Source: CALLMM01 sp964429855 (GTDB lineage: Bacteria > Armatimonadota > Chthonomonadetes > Chthonomonadales > CAJBBX01). Taken from it: a DNA stretch of 64,000 nucleotides. Each line of letters opens with the position of its first letter. Within the stretch, counting starts at the first letter, position 1. The notes beneath the pieces were generated by a model, which searched no databases, was not told where the DNA came from, and saw only the letters and a program-made list of their open reading frames with translations. The position numbers were made by a program, and so were the translations under genes. The DNA is taken from the NCBI GenBank assembly GCA_964429855.1, contig CAYSDM010000001.1:1-64000 (forward strand). The letters are read 5' to 3'. Positions 8,921-16,294 of the stretch are shown here, piece by piece.

Positions 8921-10477
8921 TTACGGGCGGGGCTTTTCGCGCATCTGTAGATTGAGGGACACCGGGCTGTCTGAACGCCGCTCTTTTGCGTAGTTATCCG
9001 CGTTTCTCGATATCTCGCGGACCAGGCGGCGAATGATGTTGGCGGGCGGCGGGGGCTGAGAGGCTCCTCTGCCGATGACGCTGCCTCTATTATCGCTCTC
9101 TTCCTTCCGCTGACGCATCTGTTCCACTTCCTGCGTTGCCCGATTGATACCCATTGAGTGACTCTGGAGAAGCTGAAGCTCGCCAAGAACCGAAATCTGA
9201 CTCAGCGCCTCCTGAAATCGGTCGGATGGTATCTGCAGGGAGTAGGCAGCGCCATTGGGCGATGCGGCATACAGCAGCGCGTTGTTTTCGACGATGGAGC
9301 CTCCCAGTTTCAGCACGATACGCTTCAGTTCCAGGCTCTTCTCCGTCACGTTATCCACCTCCATCACCACTTCCGGCAACCGCCCCTTCTGGAGGGAGTA
9401 GAAGAAGGACTGGCGATCAAGGGATTCCGTCTTTGTCTCTGTACGCAGCGTGCTGTTTTCCCCGGGATTCACTCTACCGCCGAGCGCGCCGGGAGCGCTG
9501 CCGAGTCCTCCGCCAGATCCTGCGCCTCCTCCATACCTGCCTGCCATGCCGGGTACAGGAACGTCGCCTCTGGAGCGGGCAGGCGCGGGTCTTCCGGCGG
9601 CGGTATCCTGTGCTGCACCGGGACCCGCGGGTAGCGGAGCCATATTTGTATTGGTATCAGGCGATACCTTCTCCTTTATCTGTGGCGTGTTGTCGGCGGT
9701 GCGCCGCGCGGTATTTGACGGGCTTCCTCCCGTAGAGGGGGATAGCTCCTCTTTCAGGAAATCGCGCCTGTCGGTCTCCCGTTGGGGAGCGCTCGGTTTC
9801 GCCCGAGACGGTCCGGCGTTCGTCGGCGGCTGCGCCGAATTTCGCTCCTGTCGCTCCGCTTCCGGCAGAGAGCGTTTGCCGGAAGTCGGCGAACCGGATC
9901 TCTCCTTGCGAATGGGCGAAGGCGGGGGAGAGAGAGCAGGCGCTGCCGCCCGGCTCTGCGTCTTGTTCCCGGAGGGTGCGGGAGCGGCGGGAGCCGATTC
10001 GTAGGAGCGAGTCTCTTCAGGGAGTTGCTCCGTCTCTTTTCGCTCTCCGGGAAGCATGGTATCGTCCGACAGCGCGCCGCCCGCCATCTTTTCCATAGGA
10101 CTCTGTGCCGCCTGACGCATCTGTGGCGAAGGGGAGAAGTAGGGATAGATCAGCAGACCGGCAAGAATCAGCGCGGCGGCGGCGCCCCAGGTGACCATCG
10201 GCTGCGGACGCCAGCGGGGAGACGCTGTTGGTCGCGCGAGGGCGGGAGCCGTCGGCGCATCGGGCAGGTTCGCCAGAATACGAGAGCGCAGCGCCGCCGG
10301 AAACTCCTCCATCGGGACGTTGCGCAACTGCTTCCCGATGTTTTCAATCGCCTGCGCCTCCTGACGACAGGACTCGCAACTAGACAGATGACGACGCACA
10401 GCCCACCGTCGCAGATAGGGAAGCTCCCCATCCAGGTAGGCTTTCAGATCGTCTCGCAGAAGACTGCAGTCGTTCAT
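8921..10477 (-). CDS. Anti-sigma factor with zinc finger and DUF4349-like C-terminus
   Basis: 518 residues. The zf-HC2 anti-sigma motif is H30/C34/C37 (RRHLSSCESC). A transmembrane segment lies at ~95-115, followed by a ~230-residue low-complexity Pro/Ser/Gly-rich external region. A globular C-terminus (~370-480) with YSLQIPSDRFQEALSQISVLGELQ resembles DUF4349, a domain of bacterial membrane proteins often linked to anti-sigma regions. The ATG at 10477 overlaps the stop of the ECF sigma gene (ATGA), so the two are translationally coupled. Expected role: sequester that sigma factor and sense an envelope signal through the external domain. Confidence 0.85.
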   Translation of the reverse strand: MNDCSLLRDDLKAYLDGELPYLRRWAVRRHLSSCESCRQEAQAIENIGKQLRNVPMEEFPAALRSRILANLPDAPTAPALARPTASPRWRPQPMVTWGAAAALILAGLLIYPYFSPSPQMRQAAQSPMEKMAGGALSDDTMLPGERKETEQLPEETRSYESAPAAPAPSGNKTQSRAAAPALSPPPSPIRKERSGSPTSGKRSLPEAERQERNSAQPPTNAGPSRAKPSAPQRETDRRDFLKEELSPSTGGSPSNTARRTADNTPQIKEKVSPDTNTNMAPLPAGPGAAQDTAAGRPAPARSRGDVPVPGMAGRYGGGAGSGGGLGSAPGALGGRVNPGENSTLRTETKTESLDRQSFFYSLQKGRLPEVVMEVDNVTEKSLELKRIVLKLGGSIVENNALLYAASPNGAAYSLQIPSDRFQEALSQISVLGELQLLQSHSMGINRATQEVEQMRQRKEESDNRGSVIGRGASQPPPPANIIRRLVREISRNADNYAKERRSDSPVSLNLQMREKPRP

Positions 10478-11067
10478 AGTGTCGTCTCCCCGACCGCGCC
10501 CGGGTGAAGCGCGGTTCCTTCTCCGGCTACATATCCGCCCAGGATCGAACGCAGGTGACGGAAGGCGTTCGACAGGCGCGATTTCACCGTCCCGACCGGA
10601 ATACCGAGAATCTCTGCACACTCCTGATAGGTCAATCCATGCAGTTCATGCAGGATCACCACATCGCGATGCAGCGGCGTTAGCTGCCCCAGCGCGCCCT
10701 GTACCTGATCGGAGAGTTCGCTGCGGGAGATAACCGCCTCCGGATCGCCCTGCCAGTTGCTATCCACCTGTTGGATTTCCTCGTCATAGGGCACGTTCAC
10801 GGGATGCGCGCGCCGATGATACTTCAAACAGTGATTGACTGTTACTCGATAGACCCAGGTAGACAGGGCGGCTTCGCCGCGAAAACTGCCGATGCTCCGA
10901 TAGAGGTCCAGAAAGATATCCTGGGTCATATCCTCCGCATCCGAAGGGTTTTCGATATAACGGCGGACGAGACTATGCACGCGAGATCCGAAAGAGTCCA
11001 GAAACTCTTCAAAAGCCCGCCGATCTCCCTGTTGAATGCGTCGCGCTAAACGAATATCTTCGTGCAA
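10474..11067 (-). CDS. ECF-type RNA polymerase sigma factor
   Basis: Classic two-domain ECF sigma: region 2 (DAEDMTQDIFLDLYRSIGSFRGEAALSTWVYRVTVNHCLKYHRR) and region 4 (LGQLTPLHRDVVILHELHGLTYQECAEILGIPVGTVKSRLSNAFRHLR). I chose TTG at 11067 because GGAAGGG lies seven bases upstream (197 residues). A GTG at 11100 would add eleven residues but has no visible ribosome site. It overlaps the anti-sigma gene by four bases. Its regulon cannot be read from the window; the propeller gene downstream is the nearest candidate. No copy of the plus-strand sigma motif was found upstream of it. Confidence 0.93.
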   Translation of the reverse strand: MHEDIRLARRIQQGDRRAFEEFLDSFGSRVHSLVRRYIENPSDAEDMTQDIFLDLYRSIGSFRGEAALSTWVYRVTVNHCLKYHRRAHPVNVPYDEEIQQVDSNWQGDPEAVISRSELSDQVQGALGQLTPLHRDVVILHELHGLTYQECAEILGIPVGTVKSRLSNAFRHLRSILGGYVAGEGTALHPGAVGETTL

Positions 11068-11203
11068 AGAGAGACCCTTCCCGCACAGGCGCGGTTTCAC
11101 CGTGTCTATCTACTGTCTTAGTACCCGTTTCGTCTCGAAAGGTTCATCGTTTCTGAAGAAAGGAGACCCGAAACGCGGGCTGGGTGTTTCATGCCGAAAA
11201 AGC

Positions 11204-11316
11204 GAAACACTGCTACTTTGATTTTCGGACTCCGAAGGGCGGTTCCTCTATCGAATGCGGGATACGGTCCGTTTTTCCCGCTCAATGAAAATGAGATTGA
11301 GAATTATTTGAAAACC
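11204..11316. other. Intergenic stretch upstream of the ECF sigma gene
   Basis: Between 11068 and 11316 I see no gene. An inverted repeat GTGTTTC (11184-11190) / GAAACAC (11204-11210) is present; it may be an operator for the divergent sigma promoter but has no T-run. Confidence 0.3.
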
Positions 11317-11358
11317 GCAATTTTCAAGAAGCAACCCTGTGTCTCTTCCCGATAGAAT
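11317..11358 (+). promoter_or_regulatory. Two-box promoter A, upstream of candidate small RNA
   Basis: Box 1 is GCAAT-TT-AAGAAGCAA (11317-11334) and box 2 is GATAGAAT (11351-11358). Both recur with the same spacing at 11556-11597: 16 of 18 bases of box 1 and 8 of 8 of box 2 are identical, while the 16-base spacer has diverged. Such conservation of two blocks at fixed distance is what a promoter recognised by one sigma factor looks like. TAGAAT would be the -10. Confidence 0.65.
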
Positions 11359-11365
11359 ACACTTA

Positions 11366-11490
11366 CCGCGTTTGCTGATGAGTGTCTCTCCTGTCGAAGC
11401 GAAGGGAAGACGCCCGACAGGAGATACCTCCTCTATTGGGTTCAGGGCTGGAAGGCTCCACACATCCCTCCCTGAACCCGCTTTTTTATA
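11366..11490 (+). ncRNA. Candidate small RNA of about 125 nt
   Basis: Runs from the expected start after promoter A to a strong terminator. It contains a perfect 10-bp inverted repeat (11387-11396 with 11415-11424) and then the terminator stem, with the single-stranded ATACCTCCTC between them, which is complementary to Shine-Dalgarno sites. No convincing ORF lies inside. It could alternatively be a leader of the next operon that ends prematurely. The start is inferred. Confidence 0.45.
11438..11488 (+). terminator. Rho-independent terminator
   Basis: GGGTTCAGGG (11438-11447) pairs perfectly with CCCTGAACCC (11470-11479), followed by GCTTTTTTAT. There is no protein gene upstream on this strand, so it must end a noncoding transcript. 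Confidence 0.8.
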
Positions 11491-11555
11491 CAGGTATGCA
11501 AGACAATACGGCTGCCGAAGACCGTCAGATGCATCACGCCTGATTTGCTAAAATA

Positions 11556-11597
11556 GCAATATTGAAGAAGCAAAGGCTGTTTCCAGCAGGATAGAAT
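11556..11597 (+). promoter_or_regulatory. Two-box promoter B, upstream of the membrane-protein/prepilin operon
   Basis: Same two boxes as promoter A (GCAAT-TT-AAGAAGCAA and GATAGAAT). The start would be near 11605, giving a ~75-nt leader with a small hairpin (CTGTTT-GAGG-AAACAG, about 11609-11624) before the gene at 11680. Confidence 0.65.
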
Positions 11598-11679
11598 CAG
11601 ACTATCTCCTGTTTGAGGAAACAGATATACCTTATTACCGAACGCAGTGATCTGTAAACTTCAGTCAGGAGAAGGCAAG

Positions 11680-12147
11680 ATGGTAGGAAATGCACCGTTG
11701 AAAACCGACAACCCGCAGGCTTTACGTAGTTTAATGGTGGCAATGACGGCGCTGGCAGTGATGATGGCGCTTTACAGTTACGGGCAGTTGCGGATCAGCC
11801 AGGCGCAGGAGAAAGCCTCTACGGACGCGCTTTCCGAGGTGGCTCGTATTCTGGAACTGCGTGGCGGAGACGGGCAGCAGGCGATCTATTCCCAGTTGCG
11901 GCAGGTCGTTGAGGAGCGCGATGAGGCGCGCAAGATGCGCGTGGCGCGCATGGCTGGGATTCAGGTGGACTGGACAAACATCTTTTCGCGTGTAGATCAA
12001 CTCAGTCCGCAGGATCAGGATATGGTTCGTCGGGCTATCGCCCAGGAATTTCGTCTGCCCATGCAGATGTCGCTGAGGGATATGAAACAGATAATGCATC
12101 GGATTCGCCCCGTCCCGCAGCCGATGCAGTCTCCGCAGCCCGGATAG
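11680..12147 (+). CDS. Small single-pass membrane protein of unknown function
   Basis: 155 residues from ATG 11680, preceded by AGGAGA. A hydrophobic segment lies at ~20-38 (SLMVAMTALAVMMALYSYG). It is followed by a long charged helix (residues ~45-95, likely coiled coil: QAQEKASTDALSEVARIL, RQVVEERDEARKMRVARM) and a Pro/Gln/Met-rich tail. I do not recognise the family. It lies in the same direction upstream of a prepilin gene and has a promoter matching the one of the candidate small RNA. An assembly or anchoring role for the pseudopilus-like protein is only a guess. Confidence 0.7.
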   Translation: MVGNAPLKTDNPQALRSLMVAMTALAVMMALYSYGQLRISQAQEKASTDALSEVARILELRGGDGQQAIYSQLRQVVEERDEARKMRVARMAGIQVDWTNIFSRVDQLSPQDQDMVRRAIAQEFRLPMQMSLRDMKQIMHRIRPVPQPMQSPQPG

Positions 12148-12260
12148 ACGCGGCGCAGTGTGGCGCGCATTACCCGTCGCGTGCGAATGGCAGTTCAAAC
12201 GCGAGGATTACGCTGAAGTAATGCATAGAGAAAACACCATTCAATACGGCAGCATCTCGA

Positions 12261-12281
12261 GCGAGAGGCATGCACTCTCGC
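12261..12281 (+). promoter_or_regulatory. Hairpin just upstream of the prepilin ribosome site
   Basis: GCGAGAG (12261-12267) pairs with CTCTCGC (12275-12281) around GCATGCA. The AGGAGG site begins nine bases later. It may stabilise the prepilin message or modulate its translation. Confidence 0.4.
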
Positions 12282-12303
12282 CTAATAATAGGAGGAAAGA
12301 CCT

Positions 12304-13191
12304 ATGCAGCAACGGACGCGACAGGGCGGCTTTACACTGATCGAATTGCTTGTCGTTATAGCAATTATTGCGATACTTGCCGCCATTCTCTTCCCGGTCT
12401 TCGCTCAAGCCCGGGAAAAAGCCCGACAGACTTCCTGCCTCTCCAACATGAAGCAGTGGAGCAACGGGTTTATGATGTATATTCAGGATTATGACGAGCA
12501 GTTTCCCTTCGGGTACGGCTTCATGTTCGGGCAGTGGGACGTGTTCGGCGACGGCGTTCCCTATGTCGGGGACTATCCTGCCGACTGGCGCACCTCTCAT
12601 CCAGGGTGGGTCTCAGGCATGTCTCTGCACTGGTCGAACGCCGTGCAGCCGTATGTGAAGAATATGGAGATCACTCGTTGTCCCTCCGCCGCCACGGAAC
12701 TGGCTTTCGGCAGCAGCGATTATGCCAATGCGCGCAAGGCGTGGGGGAATACCTCATACATGTACAACGGACTGCTGATGACCTATCCGCTGGCGGGTGT
12801 CGCCAGTCCGTCCATGCTCCCCAATCTGTGGGAAGGAACCGGCAAGGGCTATCTGAAGGGCTACACGGGAGTCAATCCGTTCCTGCGCTGTCGGGGAAGC
12901 GATCCCGCCTGCCGATACATTCCGCGCGCCGCGCAGGGCTGTGTCGCGGCGAATGGCGGACGCAGCGGCTGGTTCGGCTTTATCGGAACCGCTCTGGTAC
13001 ACTCCGGCGGGATGAACTTCCAGATGGTGGACGGGCATGTGAAGTGGCGCAAGGTCGCCGCCAGTCTGACGAACAACGACTATCGCACCGATCCCTTCTC
13101 TACCTACGATGCCAACGGATTTCCGCAGGCGCGCTGGTGGGACGGATGTCATAGCTGGCTGTTCCGCCCGGACTACGACTTCTCCCTCTAA
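12304..13191 (+). CDS. DUF1559-type prepilin-like protein (H-X9-DG)
   Basis: 295 residues; ATG 12304 follows AGGAGG. The N-terminus is a type IV pilin-like signal: QGG|FTLIELLVVIAIIAILAAI, cleaved by prepilin peptidase after Gly-Gly, then FPVFAQAREKARQTSC, typical of Armatimonadota and Planctomycetota. The C-terminus has H-SGGMNFQMV-DG, the H-X9-DG motif of this family, followed by HVKWRKV. The middle is a variable globular domain. These proteins are very numerous in such genomes; a surface or secretion role is assumed but unproven. It is followed by a hairpin and a small membrane-protein gene. Confidence 0.92.
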   Translation: MQQRTRQGGFTLIELLVVIAIIAILAAILFPVFAQAREKARQTSCLSNMKQWSNGFMMYIQDYDEQFPFGYGFMFGQWDVFGDGVPYVGDYPADWRTSHPGWVSGMSLHWSNAVQPYVKNMEITRCPSAATELAFGSSDYANARKAWGNTSYMYNGLLMTYPLAGVASPSMLPNLWEGTGKGYLKGYTGVNPFLRCRGSDPACRYIPRAAQGCVAANGGRSGWFGFIGTALVHSGGMNFQMVDGHVKWRKVAASLTNNDYRTDPFSTYDANGFPQARWWDGCHSWLFRPDYDFSL

Positions 13192-13202
13192 GTACACGGT
13201 CG

Positions 13203-13224
13203 AGGGGCTGTCCTGGCAGCCCCT
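13203..13224 (+). terminator. Hairpin after the prepilin gene
   Basis: AGGGGCTG / CAGCCCCT around TCCTGG, without a T-run. It probably protects the prepilin mRNA end or partly terminates, lowering expression of the next gene. Confidence 0.5.
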
Positions 13225-13245
13225 TACCGACAGGAGCCTGGTGAA

Positions 13246-13506
13246 ATGCAGAAAAAAGAGAGAGGGTTGAGAAGGGAGATGCCGATGCCCGCGGCCGTAG
13301 CCATACTGCTGGCGGTTGCGGCAATCATTCTGGCGGGCGGATGGTACATGGTGAATCGCGAGCCGCGCCCCGCCGGAGGAGCGAAGATGACGGTCGGTTC
13401 AGATGCTAATTCGCGAATCCCCGGCTATGGGGCGGAAAGGGGAGAATCTGGACAGGAAACGACGGCTCCGGCAGAGCGCGCCTATCGTTCTGCGCCTCCG
13501 CCTTAG
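13246..13506 (+). CDS. Small single-pass membrane protein downstream of prepilin
   Basis: 86 residues. ATG 13246 is preceded by AGGAG at ten bases. Basic N-terminus, one hydrophobic helix (~14-34, AAVAILLAVAAIILAGGWYMV), then a Gly/Ser/Pro-rich tail. The ancestry is not recognisable. Its place directly behind a prepilin, 54 bp after its stop, suggests co-transcription. Confidence 0.65.
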   Translation: MQKKERGLRREMPMPAAVAILLAVAAIILAGGWYMVNREPRPAGGAKMTVGSDANSRIPGYGAERGESGQETTAPAERAYRSAPPP

Positions 13507-13532
13507 CCTGTTACGGTCGTACCCCTCGCATT

Positions 13533-13564
13533 GCCCTCGCTGCAGAAAGAGCAGCGAGGGCTTT
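13533..13564. terminator. Bidirectional terminator
   Basis: Perfect 11-bp stem GCCCTCGCTGC (13533-13543) / GCAGCGAGGGC (13551-13561), 7-nt loop, then TTTGTCT on the plus strand. It separates the prepilin operon from the convergent sulfatase-fold gene. Confidence 0.8.
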
Positions 13565-13570
13565 GTCTCT

Positions 13571-14902
13571 CTACGTCTGTTTTTCGCCTGCCTGCCGCTT
13601 GAGCCAGTCGTCCCAGCGTCTGCCGAGAGTGATGCTCTGCGCGCGAAGCGGATCTTCTGCGCGCCCTGTTCGCGCCAGTCCCGCCGCGATCCACTCCTCC
13701 AGCCACTGCTCCAGTTCCTCCGCCGTCTGCGTCTCCGTTTCGGCGATGCTGCGGGATTCGCCAGGATCGTCGCAGAGGTGATAGAGTTCGCGCATAGGAG
13801 TCCCGTAGCGATCCGGGAAGCGCGAGAGGATGAACTTGTACTGATCAGTTCGCACTGCCCATTTCGCCTGCCAGGTGTTTTCGCAGCAGACAACGCGCTC
13901 CCACAGTCGGCTTTCGTCGGTTCCCTCCGCCAGAGGCCAGAAGTCTTTTCCCTCCATGCTCTGCGGGACGCGGCTTCCCGCCAGGCGAAGCAGGGTGGGG
14001 GCAAAATCGAGATGCTGAATCATCTGTGAAACGCGCCGCCCGGCCGGCAGGCGGTCCGGCAGGCGCAGGATGAGCGGCACGCGCACATTCTCTTCATATA
14101 AGCCGTGATGGTCGAAGAATATCCCGTTGCGGGTCATCACCTCGCCGTGATCGGCGGTCAGGATCACCAGCGTGTCGTCCGCTGCGCCGGTCTTCTCCAG
14201 CGCCTCCAGAAGCTGTGCGACTCCCTCATCCACATGATTGATCTCGCCGTCATAGAGCGAGGCGATATAGTCCGCATCGGTCACCGGACCGAGCTTTTGA
14301 AACCAGGTGTCTCCCCACATGCCCCAGAAGGGGGTCTGTTTAATCGGCTCCAGCGTCTTCGCCGCCGGATCGAAGGGGTCTCGCTCATCCCAGAACTTTC
14401 GGTAGCGATTCGGGGGGAGGTAGGGAGTGTGCGGCTCCCAGTAGTGGACGAAGAGAAAGAACTTTTCGTGCGCGTGCGCCTTCAACCAGGGAATGGCGCG
14501 GGCGTTCTGCTCTTCGCAGGTGACCAGCAGCCGGGCGCGATGATGGAACGAGGGATTGATGTAGAACTCATATCCTCGCGCCAGCCAGGGCTTGATGTCG
14601 AACAGGTTATCTACGGCGGCGGTGGTATAGCCTGCCTGCTGAAGCAGTTCCGGCAGCACCGGCGTTCGGCGGTCGAGGTCGGCGGCGCCGCCGTGACAGA
14701 CAATGTTATGTGTCAGGGGGTGCTGTCCGGTATAGAGGGTGGTGTGCGCGGGAGTGGTCGGGATTCCGGGCGCGAAGCAGCGCTCAAACAGCGTCCCCTC
14801 CTGCGCCAGCCGGTCTATGGTCGGGCTGGTCGGTTTCGGGTAGCCGTAGCAGCCCAGATGGTCTGCGCGAAGCGTGTCTATCAGAATGAAGAGAATATTC
14901 AC
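13571..14902 (-). CDS. Sulfatase-fold hydrolase lacking the formylglycine residue
   Basis: 443 residues, alkaline-phosphatase superfamily. Metal ligands are visible at the N-terminus (ILIDTLRADHLGCYGY: D9) and in LTADHGEVM and HHGLY. The motif normally reading C/S-x-P-x-R is T49-T50-P51-A52-H53 in TTPAHTTLYTG, so neither the formylglycine precursor nor its Arg is present. In this superfamily Thr can be a direct nucleophile, as in phosphodiesterases and phosphotransferases. A phosphoester or phosphonate ester is therefore more likely than a sulfate ester as substrate. No signal peptide: probably cytoplasmic. It lies last in an operon with a Tat-exported oxidoreductase and a SUMF1-like protein. 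Confidence 0.85.
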   Translation of the reverse strand: MNILFILIDTLRADHLGCYGYPKPTSPTIDRLAQEGTLFERCFAPGIPTTPAHTTLYTGQHPLTHNIVCHGGAADLDRRTPVLPELLQQAGYTTAAVDNLFDIKPWLARGYEFYINPSFHHRARLLVTCEEQNARAIPWLKAHAHEKFFLFVHYWEPHTPYLPPNRYRKFWDERDPFDPAAKTLEPIKQTPFWGMWGDTWFQKLGPVTDADYIASLYDGEINHVDEGVAQLLEALEKTGAADDTLVILTADHGEVMTRNGIFFDHHGLYEENVRVPLILRLPDRLPAGRRVSQMIQHLDFAPTLLRLAGSRVPQSMEGKDFWPLAEGTDESRLWERVVCCENTWQAKWAVRTDQYKFILSRFPDRYGTPMRELYHLCDDPGESRSIAETETQTAEELEQWLEEWIAAGLARTGRAEDPLRAQSITLGRRWDDWLKRQAGEKQT

Positions 14903-14920
14903 CGGAGATCGCGTATCGGG

Positions 14921-14951
14921 GGTCAGGGGCGCGCTGCTCGCGCCCCTGACC
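14921..14951 (-). terminator. Strong intercistronic hairpin
   Basis: 13-bp perfect stem (14921-14933 with 14939-14951), loop CTGCT. It lies between the Gfo/Idh stop and the sulfatase-fold start, with no T-run: an attenuator or mRNA-processing hairpin. Confidence 0.55.
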
Positions 14952-14958
14952 GGAGTAT

Positions 14959-16242
14959 CTACTTGAACGGCGTCTTGCCGGGGATGGCAACCGGCGGAAC
15001 TTCCAGCGCGCCAAACTCCAGCTTCGCCGGAACCAGATTCTCCTGTGAATTAAGCGCCTGCTCCCAACTGATCTCCTGTCCGGTATAGCAGGACATGCGT
15101 CCCATGATGGCGGTCAGGGTGCTTTCGGCGATCTGGCGTCCTTCGTTGAGCGGTTGTCCTGCCCGAATGCTGGCGATCAGGTCAGTATGCTCCTGTATAT
15201 AGGGATTGTTATTCTGACCTTCGAAGCGCCATCGGTTCTCCCCGCCGATATAGGTGCAGGCGTTGGAGTTGCCCTTCGTTCCGATCAGATGTTCGGAGAC
15301 GTTGGAGGCGGTTCCATCCTGCTGGCGGCACATGCTCATGACGCGCACACCGTTGGGATAGTAGTACTCGATGGCGAAGTGGTCGTAGATATGACCGTAT
15401 GCCGGGTCGGTGCGCGCCTGCCGTCCACCCATGCCGACGCATCGCTCCGGATGGGTCTGCAACGCCCAGTTGACGACATCCAGGTTGTGGACATGCTGCT
15501 CCACGATATGGTCGCCGGAGAGCCAGGTGAAGTAGAGCCAGTTACGCACCTGCCACTCCATGTCTGTCCAGCCTTGCTGTCGTCCGTTATTCCACAGACC
15601 TCCCTGATTCCAGTAACACTGCGCCGCTACGATCTTGCCGAGTGCGCCGTCATGAATGCGTTTCATGCAGGCGACGTAGTTATTCTGGTGGCGTCGCTGC
15701 GTTCCCGCAACGATGCCGAGTCTCTTCTGTTGGGCGGAATCCGCGCTTGCCATGACCAGACGCACGCCGGGGGCGTCGGTCGCGACGGGCTTCTCCATAA
15801 AAACGTGCTTGCCCTTCTCTATGGCATAGCGCAGGTGCTCCGGGCGGAATCCGGGAGGCGTCGCGAGGATCACCATATCCACGCCGCTGTCAATCACCCG
15901 TTTGTAGGCATCGAACCCGACGAAACAGCGGTCATCCGTAACTTTGAATTTATCGCCCAGCCCCCGCAGCCCGTTTTTACAGCCGTCTACGCGGTCTTTG
16001 AAGGCATCTCCCAGTGCGACGATCTCAATTCCTGGTGCAGCGTTGGCGCAGTCTCCCGCCGCGCCGGTTCCCCGTCCGCCGCAGCCGATCAGCCCGACGC
16101 GGATTCGATCAGAGCCTTGCGCAAATGCATAGTTGCCGGTCGCAGCCAGCGCCGCGATTCCGGCGACTCCGGCGGAAGCCTTGATAAAGTCGCGGCGCGA
16201 CAGCGCATCCGTTGTCGGCGCGGCGTTCTTCTTCTCGTCCAT
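14959..16242 (-). CDS. Tat-exported Gfo/Idh/MocA-family oxidoreductase
   Basis: 427 residues from ATG 16242, chosen because GGGAGA precedes it. The Tat signal SRRDFIKASAGVAGIAALA is at residues ~16-35. A Rossmann glycine motif follows the cleavage site (VGLIGCGGRGTGAA), then the family signature EKGKHVFMEKPVA and the C-terminal beta-sheet domain (DHIVEQHVHNLDVVNWAL). Export in folded form through Tat, with NAD(P) bound, is known for this subgroup in Planctomycetota and relatives. It acts on a sugar or polyol of unknown identity. It is flanked by a SUMF1-like secreted protein upstream (52 bp) and the sulfatase-fold protein downstream. Confidence 0.9.
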   Translation of the reverse strand: MDEKKNAAPTTDALSRRDFIKASAGVAGIAALAATGNYAFAQGSDRIRVGLIGCGGRGTGAAGDCANAAPGIEIVALGDAFKDRVDGCKNGLRGLGDKFKVTDDRCFVGFDAYKRVIDSGVDMVILATPPGFRPEHLRYAIEKGKHVFMEKPVATDAPGVRLVMASADSAQQKRLGIVAGTQRRHQNNYVACMKRIHDGALGKIVAAQCYWNQGGLWNNGRQQGWTDMEWQVRNWLYFTWLSGDHIVEQHVHNLDVVNWALQTHPERCVGMGGRQARTDPAYGHIYDHFAIEYYYPNGVRVMSMCRQQDGTASNVSEHLIGTKGNSNACTYIGGENRWRFEGQNNNPYIQEHTDLIASIRAGQPLNEGRQIAESTLTAIMGRMSCYTGQEISWEQALNSQENLVPAKLEFGALEVPPVAIPGKTPFK

Positions 16243-16294
16243 AAATCTCCCTCGCTTCATAGAGTGAAAACAGATACGCACAGACTATTGGAAA

